A DNA stretch of 22,105 nucleotides, taken from NCBI GenBank assembly GCA_000697455.1, contig JNET01033408.1, forward strand, positions 1 to 22,105. The letters are read 5' to 3'. The first letter of the stretch is position 1, and the number at the start of each line of letters is the position of its first letter. The notes beneath the pieces are model-generated. The model worked only from the letters and a program-made list of their open reading frames with translations. It was not told the origin of the DNA and ran no database searches. A program made the position numbers and the translations under genes. This document shows, in pieces, positions 1 to 7,510 of the stretch. This stretch comes from Basidiobolus heterosporus B8920. Lineage: Eukaryota; Basidiobolomycota; Basidiobolomycetes; Basidiobolales; Basidiobolaceae.

Positions 1-909
1 TGGAAATATCATGAAACCATGAGGCAAGCCACGATAGATGTCCAGTTCACAAGGAACGCCAGCCTCTCTTATTGCCTTGGCCATTACAATTCCCTCGTCA
101 CGCAGCAGATCTTGGCCTCCAACTGCGATGTATGTAGGTGGTAATTCACCTAGGTTGCTAGCCAACAACGGAGAGAAATACGGATGTGTTGAGTTCTTCG
201 GATTGCTGCCTAAATACCAAGAACAAAATTGTCTCGCTGCTTTGTGATCTAAAATATCAGCGTTTGCGTGTGTAGTCATAGAGCGAAGATCTTCTTGATA
301 TTTTTTTGGATAGTAGTCGTAGTGGCATGTTAGGGGTTGAATGCTGGCAACAAATGTCACTCTTTTATGTCCACAATCTCGATCCTTCAATGCCACTGCT
401 AACGAAAGAGTACCACCTGCACTAGTACCAGTAGTTGCTATTCTTGAGGTATCAACATTCAGTTCTGTCGCATTCTCAATAGCCCATTCCATCGCATCAT
501 AGCAGTCATTAACTGGGACTGGGAATTGATTTTCTGGTGCAAGGCGATAGTCAACATTCACCAGTACAGCATTTGCACCAACACATATCCTACGAGCACC
601 AACATCTTCAGTATCCAGGTCACCTAAGCAGAATCCACCTCCATGGAACAGCATTACAAGTGGAAAGGGACCACTGCCCTCAGTTGGAGTGTAGATTCTT
701 ACTTTGATTTCGGAGCCTGTCACAGGAATCAATTGCTCCCGAATCGTTAGTCCTTCTTCCACTTTGTTCGTCGGCAAAAGGCCAGATTTCCCGAAGTCCT
801 CTCTGGCCTTAGTGATACTTGAAGTGTCCATTCTTCCAGGTAGCATCTTCTTGAACGTCTCCCACTCTTCTGCCGTAGCATCCAAATCTTCCAGATTAAA
901 ATTGCTCAT
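1..909 (-). CDS. Alpha/beta-hydrolase fold esterase, hormone-sensitive-lipase family (3' end outside window)
   Basis: An uninterrupted frame of 303 codons runs from the ATG at 909 off the left edge, so the C-terminus is missing. Motifs of the HSL (bacterial class IV-like, alpha/beta-hydrolase_3) family are clear: the oxyanion-hole HGGG at residues 89-92, VDYRLAPE at 119-126, the nucleophile elbow GTSAGG with Ser163, the acid in GGQDLLRDEG (Asp267) and the base in GLPHGF (His297). The elbow has Thr where GDSAGG is usual. Such enzymes hydrolyse short acyl esters; the substrate cannot be told from sequence. No signal peptide is seen, so a cytosolic enzyme is likely. A TATA-like TATAAATG lies on the minus strand at 945-938, about 30 nt before the start. 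No intron is present in the visible part. Family certain, substrate unknown. Confidence 0.93.
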   Translation of the reverse strand, partial: MSNFNLEDLDATAEEWETFKKMLPGRMDTSSITKAREDFGKSGLLPTNKVEEGLTIREQLIPVTGSEIKVRIYTPTEGSGPFPLVMLFHGGGFCLGDLDTEDVGARRICVGANAVLVNVDYRLAPENQFPVPVNDCYDAMEWAIENATELNVDTSRIATTGTSAGGTLSLAVALKDRDCGHKRVTFVASIQPLTCHYDYYPKKYQEDLRSMTTHANADILDHKAARQFCSWYLGSNPKNSTHPYFSPLLASNLGELPPTYIAVGGQDLLRDEGIVMAKAIREAGVPCELDIYRGLPHGFMIFP

Positions 910-937
910 TTTGATTGAAATGACTCGGCCTTTACAG

Positions 938-945
938 CATTTATA
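938..945 (-). promoter_or_regulatory. Candidate TATA box of the esterase gene
   Basis: TATAAATG reads on the minus strand, 28 nt before the esterase ATG at 909. Position and sequence fit a TATA element, though such AT-rich words also arise by chance. Confidence 0.4.
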
Positions 946-1281
946 AATACTTTAAAATCAAGTGAATTGGCTAGGTTTACACAGGAAATCAATGTTTGAT
1001 GATGAATCCGAAACTAGAGTTGGGAAGCTAGGTAATTACTTGCCATTTTAATGGTTCAGTGATGGATGGTAGCAATTTGAATGGCTAAGCGTATTATTAA
1101 GTGTAGTTAAAACTAGAATGAAAGCTGGTCACATCCGCAATACTCATGCAGTATACTATCTGGCCAATGCTGTCTTAACATGCCCCAAGCCTAATTTGGA
1201 TTAAATGATCGCCGGATTGCTTGGCATTAAGTTCACATTTAACTCTCATTGATTAGATTAGACTAAGTAGAGAAGAGCTAC

Positions 1282-1324
1282 GAATTTATTTGCTGTTTAC
1301 GCTATGAATTGATTTGCTGTTTAC
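1282..1324. repeat. Two 19-bp direct repeats, 24-bp period
   Basis: The units at 1282-1300 and 1306-1324 differ at one position and share the core TTTGCTGTTTAC. They lie in the 3' UTR zone of the sterol reductase gene. A simple local duplication is the likely origin. Confidence 0.7.
1285..1290 (-). terminator. Candidate poly(A) signal of the sterol reductase gene
   Basis: AATAAA on the minus strand, about 109 nt past the stop codon at 1399. The distance is reasonable for a fungal 3' UTR. Confidence 0.4.
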
Positions 1325-1398
1325 AGAAAAAGGAATGCTTGGGATGTTGTGGGGAGTATGGGCGGGGAAATGAAAAGAAAGGAGGCTGATTGCTAAGA

Positions 1399-3171
1399 TC
1401 ACCATTGTCCTCCCTTGACCTTGTCCCAGAACTCTGGGAAGGCACCAACTGCGTTGTATTTGGTACGGACCTTGCGGTACAAAGTATGGTCAAACATTTG
1501 TTCAAACTCTTCCCGATTCATGAAGTTATCTGCGTACATCATCTGATAACCACCCACATCTCTGGCGTATTTCTCCATCTTCCTGACTGCGCTGACTGCA
1601 TCCCAGGGCTTGTTGGCTTTAACCGCAGGTGGGATACCATATACACCCAAGTCGAAGAAGATCTCGTAGGGAGGGTTGGTATCAGGCAAGGTGGTTTTGG
1701 GATCACGAACAAATCCTGCCAATCCTTCAGGCTTCTTATAAACACGGATCGTGTAGAAGAGGAGTGGATAAATGCCGAAGATCTCATCGAACAAATCAAT
1801 GGCATTCTTTAGCTCCGACATCGGAACCATGATGTCTTGGACCACGTGCTTGAAGGCAACTTCTTTCCGAATCTTGGGGGTATATGTAAGTTTAACAAAC
1901 GACACCTTGGGTGCACCCAACCAACCTAGGAAGTAACGATATGCCCAATGGTTACTGAACGGGATTAGGTCCTCAAGTTCCCAGAAGATACTACGGGTAT
2001 GACGATGAATGTAATGACGAAGAGGAATGTACTCATCAAACGTTCCCTTAGTCAAGGCTGCTTCGGTATGCTTGTAGAACCATGGCTTCCACCAGTAGTT
2101 GACATGGTTCTCTTTGGCTTTCTTCTCTGCGGTATCTACGGTATCAAACTCACCAGCCATGATAACTGCGGTATCCTTGCTGAAAATGGTCATTTCGATG
2201 AAGTTAGGTCCGTTGGGTGATTGAGTGAGGGAGGTGATTTTCTCTTCAATCTCATCCTGGGTGTGGCAGGGAATGTAGGTGAGATGCATGTGAGATTTGC
2301 ATGGGATGATCTTCAATTCAACAGAAACCAGGAATCCAAGGGTACCATGACTCCAAGGGAGAGCGTAGAAGAGATCAGAGTTCTCATTTCTGGAGGCACG
2401 TACCAAAGATCCGTCACCGAGAACAACCTCGTAAGACTCAACTGTATCGGATAAGAAACCATGCTTATGAGAGTTGACTTCGATACCAACACCCATTAAT
2501 AACCCGCCAACGGTGAGATCCTCCATTTCAATCATCAGCGCGAGTTGATATCCCATGGGGGTTAGATGAGCAGAGATTTGGCCCATATCGACCAATGGTT
2601 CGCAACGAACGATTTGACGCTCTGTATCGACTTCCAAGATGTCATGTAAATTGATACTGATTCTAGAACAATCATTCTTGAAGGTGGCAATCCGAGTGGA
2701 CATGGTCATCCAAGTGGGACGAGCGGTACACATAGGGCTTTTGCGTCCACTTTTGTTCCATTTTTTCACTTGATCTTGGACACCACGAACTCGTTGATCA
2801 TGGAGGTAGGGAGTAGAAAGGAACTTACGGACATACCAGTTACGAAGGCGGAAGTATCCATCAAACAAGAAACTCAATGGCAAGGCGAAGCATAGGATGA
2901 AAAAACCTCTGTTCTTGGTCAAGAAATCCATGGTAGGCTCATATAAAGCGGATGCCTGGAAGTAGCCCATCAACACATCAACAACGGGCTTCAGCACAAG
3001 GATGACTGGGTATACGGTGATAGAGAGGAAACCGATTGTAGTTAGGTTAATTAGGTACCATATTTTGGTGGAAATGCTGACAAAAATGGAGTGGAAATAC
3101 TGTCTCCAACTCAACTGAGTTGACTTGGAGACTCTCTTATGACTGATATTTGAATTTACCGCAGACACCAT
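1399..3171 (-). CDS. DHCR24: Delta(24)-sterol reductase (DHCR24/DIMINUTO type), FAD-dependent
   Basis: A single 590-codon exon. The protein matches human DHCR24 along almost its whole length. It has the CTARP block (residues 148-152), NLHDILEVDTERQIVRCEPL (174-193) and DLTVGG..GVGIE..SHKHG (218-238) of the FAD-binding PCMH domain. Further on are the conserved YIPLRHYIHRHTRSIFWELED stretch, VVQDIMVP, and YADNFMNREEFEQMFD near the C-terminus. Two hydrophobic segments (about 37-60 and 89-108) suggest an ER-membrane anchor; human DHCR24 (516 aa) has a shorter N-terminus. The family reduces the C24 double bond of sterol side chains with NADPH and FAD. Ascomycete yeasts lack it and reduce C24(28) with Erg4 instead. 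A TATA-like CATAAATAG lies at 3230-3222. The absence of introns contrasts with the intron-rich genes to the right. Confidence 0.93.
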   Translation of the reverse strand: MVSAVNSNISHKRVSKSTQLSWRQYFHSIFVSISTKIWYLINLTTIGFLSITVYPVILVLKPVVDVLMGYFQASALYEPTMDFLTKNRGFFILCFALPLSFLFDGYFRLRNWYVRKFLSTPYLHDQRVRGVQDQVKKWNKSGRKSPMCTARPTWMTMSTRIATFKNDCSRISINLHDILEVDTERQIVRCEPLVDMGQISAHLTPMGYQLALMIEMEDLTVGGLLMGVGIEVNSHKHGFLSDTVESYEVVLGDGSLVRASRNENSDLFYALPWSHGTLGFLVSVELKIIPCKSHMHLTYIPCHTQDEIEEKITSLTQSPNGPNFIEMTIFSKDTAVIMAGEFDTVDTAEKKAKENHVNYWWKPWFYKHTEAALTKGTFDEYIPLRHYIHRHTRSIFWELEDLIPFSNHWAYRYFLGWLGAPKVSFVKLTYTPKIRKEVAFKHVVQDIMVPMSELKNAIDLFDEIFGIYPLLFYTIRVYKKPEGLAGFVRDPKTTLPDTNPPYEIFFDLGVYGIPPAVKANKPWDAVSAVRKMEKYARDVGGYQMMYADNFMNREEFEQMFDHTLYRKVRTKYNAVGAFPEFWDKVKGGQW

Positions 3172-3221
3172 CTATAATGGTAAAGCCACTAACGATAACT
3201 ACATGGTTAGCAGCCAGCCAT

Positions 3222-3230
3222 CTATTTATG
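3222..3230 (-). promoter_or_regulatory. Candidate TATA box of the sterol reductase gene
   Basis: CATAAATAG on the minus strand, about 50 nt before the ATG at 3171. A weak TATA-like element judged on position alone. Confidence 0.3.
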
Positions 3231-3370
3231 CATTGCATTCACCTAGTCTCCCAAGCGCCACGGCACTCGTAATGTAACTCTTTTGACTACGGTTCACGTC
3301 ATATGTGATGGATGACAAATCCATATCAGGAAGAAGAATACCTGAAGCAGCACGAAGAGACCGCACAAAA

Positions 3371-3416
3371 CCCACTCGAGATCCACTTGAAATCCACTAG
3401 CCCACTGGTCCACGTG
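3371..3416. promoter_or_regulatory. Cluster of five CCAC words ending in an E-box, upstream of the sterol reductase
   Basis: CCACT or CCACG starts at 3372, 3383, 3394, 3402 and 3410, with regular steps of 11, 11, 8 and 8 bp. The last overlaps a perfect CACGTG E-box (3411-3416). The cluster is 200-245 bp upstream of the sterol reductase start. SREBP-class bHLH proteins bind E-boxes and SREs with CCAC cores, so a sterol-response role is conceivable. That link is inference. Confidence 0.35.
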
Positions 3417-3534
3417 CAACCCGTGCGAGATTAGGCAAATCTAACGAGTGTCATATGAAAATCCCGAAATTTCTTTATTCAAGTAAGAATAGAGTGAAAA
3501 CGATGGCCATCAATCACATCAGTTTAAGCATAAG

Positions 3535-3625
3535 GATGGCTATATTCGATGGCTATATACGATGGCTATATACGATGGCTATATTCGATGGCTATATACG
3601 ATGGCTATATACGATGGCTATATTC
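3535..3625. repeat. Seven-copy 13-bp tandem repeat with 39-bp higher-order pattern
   Basis: Seven perfect-length units of GATGGCTATATWC fill 3535-3625. The variable base alternates as TTC, TAC, TAC, TTC, TAC, TAC, TTC, giving a 39-bp super-repeat. Because 13 is not a multiple of three, all three forward frames stay open across it. The open frames of 3455-3694 and 3549-3758 are therefore by-products and not genes. Confidence 0.95.
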
Positions 3626-4111
3626 TACAGTATTAGGAATAACTGCTTACCACTCACAATGCCATGGTTCATGGGAACAACAGCGGAAGAATAAGCCCGG
3701 TTACGAAAATTTCGGTGATTATTCCAGTTTGGGGATAGACGAGGGGGAAGGGCACTAGCAAGGGGAAAGCAATAACAAGGGGAAGCGGAATGATTTCACT
3801 AGCAAAAAAACCTGTTGAAAGTGGATTCCTTATTTGGATGACGCAGATGAATACATTGGTTCTTCCGTAGTCTGGTAACTGCTACAAACAAGCTTAGGAA
3901 GATTCACCGGATTGACAGTAAACCCAGAACTGATGATAATCGGGCCGATATGAAGCTTGCTAGCTGTTCCCAACCCTAACCCCAACTATACGTTAAGGTG
4001 ATGGCTGTGGTATAAATGAGGTAGACTGTGTAACTAGTCTGGTGCAACCAGTCAGTCGCCTTTGTCCAACTAGAACGTATAGAGTGGAGTCAGACTAGAA
4101 CTGAGGTTGAA

Positions 4112-4142
4112 ATATCATGGAGATTCTACTCAGCCATGATAT
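4112..4142. other. Hairpin: 9-bp perfect inverted repeat
   Basis: ATATCATGG (4112-4120) and CCATGATAT (4134-4142) are perfect reverse complements around a 13-nt loop. The right arm overlaps the self-palindrome ATGATATCAT (4136-4145). It lies about 400 bp past the stop of the small gene at 4534, so it is probably outside its mRNA. Function unknown. Confidence 0.6.
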
Positions 4143-4279
4143 CATTGGGTGGCATTTGAAACGTTTGCGAATAGGGTGAATTAATTTAAGTTAAAGCCAA
4201 TAATCGTATCTTTTAAAGTCAGATCACATGATCTTACAGATTTGTGGAAGAGAAATACCAAGCCCAAGCGTGGTAAGAA

Positions 4280-4285
4280 TTTATT
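4280..4285 (-). terminator. Candidate poly(A) signal of the 115-aa protein gene
   Basis: AATAAA on the minus strand about 250 nt past the stop at 4534. The distance is long for a small fungal mRNA, so this assignment is weak. Confidence 0.25.
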
Positions 4286-4533
4286 AGAGAGGCATAAAAC
4301 TACGAGGGAAGGTAAAGTAAATAGATTATGGCTCGGCCAACAAAAAAAGAGAGGGGTTGTATGCTACAGGTTTCAGTTAGAAAAACGTATGGAAGTAAGG
4401 CCAAGTTAAAGCGACGTTAATTACAATAACGAACAGGGTGATGTAAGTACAATTTCAATCCTAGCAGTTCTATATAATTCGGGAAGGTGGGTGGGCGAAG
4501 CATTGGATGACGATATTGTGGTAGCGTTACTAC

Positions 4534-4881
4534 TCAGTGGTCCTGTTTATCCGAGTCTTCAGATATGTTTGAGGCTGCTAGAGAAAGACTAGGCTTGAGG
4601 GGGACGTCTGGTCGTCGGAACTGAGAAATCAGTTGCTCCCTGGCAGCGGTCTGTCTGGCGGTGGCTTGTTCAAAACGACGACTCTTCAGCTCCGAAGACC
4701 GGAATCGGTTAGCAGCATGCTTTACAGGCTTTCTGGTTTCCGACTGACTTTGTTTACCAATGTCAGCCATAATTTGAAGAACAGGATCGTTTCTTAAGCG
4801 ATCCACAAAGCGAAGAGGACCCTCATAAGGACTGACTGTATTAAAGCGAGTAGGAGGAATAAAGTTAGACACAGTAGTCAT
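4534..4881 (-). CDS. Uncharacterised 115-aa basic, probably disordered protein
   Basis: The first in-frame ATG is at 4881; the frame is open upstream to about 5028 but has no other ATG. I do not recognise the family. The N-terminal half has an ordered-looking block, with IPPTRFNTVSPYEGPLRF at residues 8-25 and then DRLRNDPVLQIMADIG. After it comes an Arg/Lys-rich segment likely to be helical (SSELKSRRFEQATARQTAAREQL, about residues 66-88), and an acidic Ser/Asp tail ending SEDSDKQDH. No signal peptide or membrane segment is visible. The non-random composition and a long frame without stops on this strand favour a real gene. Gene-level evidence is moderate and function is open. A perfect 13-bp tandem duplication sits 83-108 bp upstream of the start. 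Confidence 0.55.
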   Translation of the reverse strand: MTTVSNFIPPTRFNTVSPYEGPLRFVDRLRNDPVLQIMADIGKQSQSETRKPVKHAANRFRSSELKSRRFEQATARQTAAREQLISQFRRPDVPLKPSLSLAASNISEDSDKQDH

Positions 4882-4963
4882 AGCTAGTAGATAGGTAAAT
4901 CTTCGAAGAAAGTTGGGCTGAGGAATATTAGTTGAATAGAAAGAGTTGGGATAAAGTGGGGTA

Positions 4964-4989
4964 TTTGTACATTCGATTTGTACATTCGA
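4964..4989. repeat. Perfect two-copy 13-bp tandem repeat in a promoter
   Basis: TTTGTACATTCGA occurs twice head to tail, 83-108 bp upstream of the ATG at 4881 on the minus strand. It may be slippage or a doubled regulatory site. Confidence 0.85.
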
Positions 4990-5170
4990 GCTGACAAGTC
5001 CCTCAAATTTCCTACTACTCCCCTCCAACTACACCCCTCCAGGATCAAATGAATATAGGGCTCTGATAGAGAACCCTACTCCAAGCAAATCAAGAGTCTA
5101 AGATATAGAACGGTGACTGTTTCAATGAGAGGGTACTAGCAGAGTCAATCTATCATCTCTCATTTCTCCA

Positions 5171-5196
5171 TAGCAGAAACGAATAGCAGAAACGAA
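5171..5196. repeat. Perfect two-copy 13-bp tandem repeat
   Basis: TAGCAGAAACGAA occurs twice in tandem at 5171-5183 and 5184-5196. It lies in a gene-free spacer, with no relation to a coding frame. Confidence 0.85.
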
Positions 5197-5316
5197 TTGT
5201 AACACCCTGTGATCATATCAAATCCGCGCCTTCATTCACTTTTCCATATATTTAGTCATCTATCTACTCATAAATTTAGTCATTGAAGTGTTTGTAGAAT
5301 AGTTAGGTTAATATCC

Positions 5317-5379
5317 AGTGGTTTGAGTGGTTTGAGTGGTTCGAGTGGCTCAAGTGGTTCAAGTAGCTCACATGATTCA
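5317..5379. repeat. Seven-unit degenerate 9-bp tandem repeat
   Basis: Units of AGTGGTTYR follow each other at 5317, 5326, 5335, 5344, 5353, 5362 and 5371. They drift from AGTGGTTTG at the left, through AGTGGTTCA, to the poorly matching CATGATTCA at the right. The GGTTCGAG inside it resembles a tRNA B box, but no tRNA fold surrounds it. Confidence 0.8.
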
Positions 5380-6308
5380 ATATTGTCTATAATTTCCTGG
5401 CCAGTCTTTTGATTCTCTCCTGGCATTGTGTACATGGGTGCATATAGCTTTTTCTGATCTTGCTCACATCATTCTACAATGCCTAGATTGCTCTGCAAAA
5501 TCTACTTAGCATGGCCTCGTGCTCTTTCCGATGTGTGGGTGACAGACTATGCATCTAAATTAAGTGATCTATATATCTCCATGTATATATTCATTGGATG
5601 TCTCTTGTTTCCTTCATTACTCACCCCAAGATCACTTACACATTGGCGTGGGCGTAGTGCCAACAATAACAGGACAATGATATTACCAGAGTTTCTCAAC
5701 TTACTGGTTGACCATTGATTAGGCGCTATTATGTTGACTTGATTCAAAAGTGAGTTAGTGCTAAGTAACTGTGAAAGATGGGGCCAGGATTGCTACTGTC
5801 TTCTCTATTGTCTTCTCTCATGCACTCATCACCACTTGCCTTTACATTAATGACGCCAACGAGTTTAGAAACCGACACGCATCCCTAACAGTCTAGGGAA
5901 TACTGAAGTTCTTGATAGCGTTTCATTTGTTTCATGAGCTATCAAGCCTTTACCTCAGTTAACCCTAGCCTATGCTGTACTGTTAGGAGAATACGGAGAA
6001 AACTAGGGTTAGGTCACTGAATCTAATCAAGTTAGCTAAATTTGTAAATATATCTATGGACTAGAACAGTCCGATAGTGGACTACATTTAGCCTCCATGT
6101 AGATCGTAAAATTCATTCATAATCTCCTTCATTATTATTACCGATGTAGCCGAATCGAGGTGAGGATTAGGAGGGACTACGAATTACCTCGATCGTGGTT
6201 GAATGGCCCAAATATCTTTGGGTACAAACCACCTTGGTTTTTTTGAATAAAAAGACAAAGGATTTTGAAGAAACTTTATTATCTCCCCCTCCCTCCATTC
6301 CTAAAGAA

Positions 6309-7365
6309 ATGACCAACCCAACGGCTATTCAAGTGAATGATTTGAATTTTGACTTTGGAGGTCCTATTATCCTCAAACAGCTTAATCTATCCCTAAAGTC
6401 TGGCTCAAGATGTCTACTGGTAGGGGCTAATGGCGCAGGAAAGTCAACTCTTTTACGTATTTTGGCTGGTAAACGCATGATTCACAGTGAGGTGAGAGTT
6501 CTCGGGAAGGAGGCCTTCAAAGATCGACCACCGGTAGGGACTCACTTTTAGTAAAGTTTCAGTCAGCGGTTATGCTTACTTTCTATACCTAGGGTATCAC
6601 TTATCTTGGAACCGAGTGGGCAGGAAATCCTGTAGTTAGAAATGACATCTCAGTCAGTCATTTGATTAAAAGCGTTGGCGGAGATAGATTCCCCCAACGT
6701 AGAGACTTGCTTATGGATATCATGGATGTCAATCCCCACTGGCATATGCATGAGGTATCTGATGGTGAGAGAAGACGAGTACAGATAGTTATGGGACTTT
6801 TAGAACCATGGGAAGTATTACTTTTAGACGAAGTAACTGTAGATTTGGATGTTCTTGTAAGAACAGATCTACTCAGTTTTTTGAAATGGGAAACCGAGAA
6901 ACGAAACGCCACCATTGTAAGAATCGTAACAAATTTCATCCAGTCACTAACCGAAAACTAAAAGCTCTTTTCCCCCATATCCCTATACTACCAGGTTTAT
7001 GCTACTCATATTTTCGATGGTATTGTAGGTTCTACGTTGTTTGATTACGTGTTTGTTTCTTACTCTTTTGTACGATAGGAATCGGAAATTGGCCTACTCA
7101 TGTAGCCCACATGGCTGAAGGATCAGTGGTTGAACTTGTGGATTATAATCATTTCCCAGAATTGGAAGAAATCAAAAACCAGCCAGGACTTATGTTAGAC
7201 TCGCCGTTATTGCGTCTAGTTGAGCGCTGGTTACGTGAGGATTCCAAAGAACTGAAGAAGAAGAGGCGTGAGCTACGCGGTTATAAGGAACACACAAAGT
7301 GGGATGAGTTGTCCGAGAATGTAGATAAGTTTGGAGACAAATACTATAATTACTGGAAGATCTAG
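6309..7365 (+). CDS. CAF16: CCR4-NOT-associated ABC-type ATPase Caf16 (soluble, single NBD)
   Basis: Four exons: 6309-6533, 6593-6916, 6995-7019 and 7079-7365; 286 aa (yeast Caf16 is 289 aa). All three introns are GT-AG (59, 78 and 59 nt). The protein is one nucleotide-binding domain without membrane spans. Walker A is GANGAGKST (residues 39-47), the family-specific signature is SDGERRRVQ (131-139, in place of LSGGQ), Walker B is LLLDE (151-155) and the H-loop is in VYATHIFDG (His188). The YLGTEW and EVTVDLDV blocks are typical of Caf16. In yeast it associates with the CCR4-NOT mRNA regulator and RNA polymerase II mediator. Exon 3 is only 25 nt and carries the H-loop histidine. The start is the first ATG in frame; upstream in-frame sequence lacks another. 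It converges with the xylulokinase gene (145 bp between stops). Confidence 0.93.
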
Positions 7366-7372
7366 TAGCACA

Positions 7373-7378
7373 AATAAA
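7373..7378 (+). terminator. Candidate poly(A) signal of CAF16
   Basis: AATAAA begins 8 nt after the CAF16 stop codon. Together with the xylulokinase signal at 7417-7412 it suggests that the two 3' UTRs meet or overlap in the 145-bp gap. Confidence 0.45.
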
Positions 7379-7411
7379 TGCATGGAATTGCATCTTAACC
7401 GGCCATAGCTG

Positions 7412-7417
7412 TTTATT
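7412..7417 (-). terminator. Candidate poly(A) signal of the xylulokinase gene
   Basis: AATAAA on the minus strand, 94 nt past the xylulokinase stop at 7511. Confidence 0.4.
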
Positions 7418-7510
7418 TCCAGTTTCATATAAACTAGAAGTTGTTTGGTCTAAGGGGAGAGTTTTCGTGGTATATTTGATGAGGGATTGAATTCCGATAG
7501 CTATCCTCTA

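Larger units (their letters stand above)
910..1398. other. Spacer between sterol reductase 3' end and esterase promoter
   Basis: This stretch should hold the 3' UTR of the sterol reductase on the right and the esterase promoter on the left, since both genes read leftwards. I see no coding potential. It contains an imperfect 19-bp direct repeat (1282-1300 and 1306-1324) and a minus-strand AATAAA at 1290-1285. Confidence 0.6.
3172..4533. other. Long spacer upstream of the sterol reductase; no gene seen
   Basis: About 1.36 kb between two minus-strand genes. It holds the reductase promoter, the CCAC/E-box cluster, the 13-bp satellite, a hairpin at 4112-4142 and a minus-strand AATAAA at 4285-4280. 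A TATA-like GGTATAAAT near 4008 is followed only by very short frames on the plus strand. No tRNA-like structure or conserved protein fragment was recognised. Confidence 0.6.
4882..6308. other. Divergent spacer between the 115-aa protein gene and CAF16
   Basis: About 1.4 kb between genes transcribed away from each other. It holds two 13-bp duplications, the 9-bp array, and a 9-bp inverted repeat with a TAACCCTAG core (5960-5968 and 6003-6011). A 79-codon frame at 5479-5718 has no recognisable features and I do not call it a gene. The final part should contain the CAF16 promoter and 5' UTR. No clear TATA box is seen before 6309. Confidence 0.55.

Noticed and set aside
1390-1812. 140-codon plus-strand frame
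   Set aside because: It lies wholly antisense to the well-supported sterol reductase and shows no motif of its own.
3455-3758. Two plus-strand frames over the 13-bp satellite
   Set aside because: They are kept open by the tandem repeat and encode only MAIYDGYIRWLY-type repeats.
5326-5350. tRNA B-box-like GGTTCGAG
   Set aside because: It belongs to a 9-bp tandem array, and no acceptor stem, anticodon arm or A box is present at suitable spacing.
5479-5718. 79-codon plus-strand frame
   Set aside because: Has a short hydrophobic stretch but no homology I recognise, no clear promoter and a competing minus-strand frame of similar length.
5960-6011. TAACCCTAG / CTAGGGTTA as possible telomere-repeat remnant
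   Set aside because: Only a single inverted 9-bp match with no tandem TTAGGG units; too short to claim an interstitial telomere.
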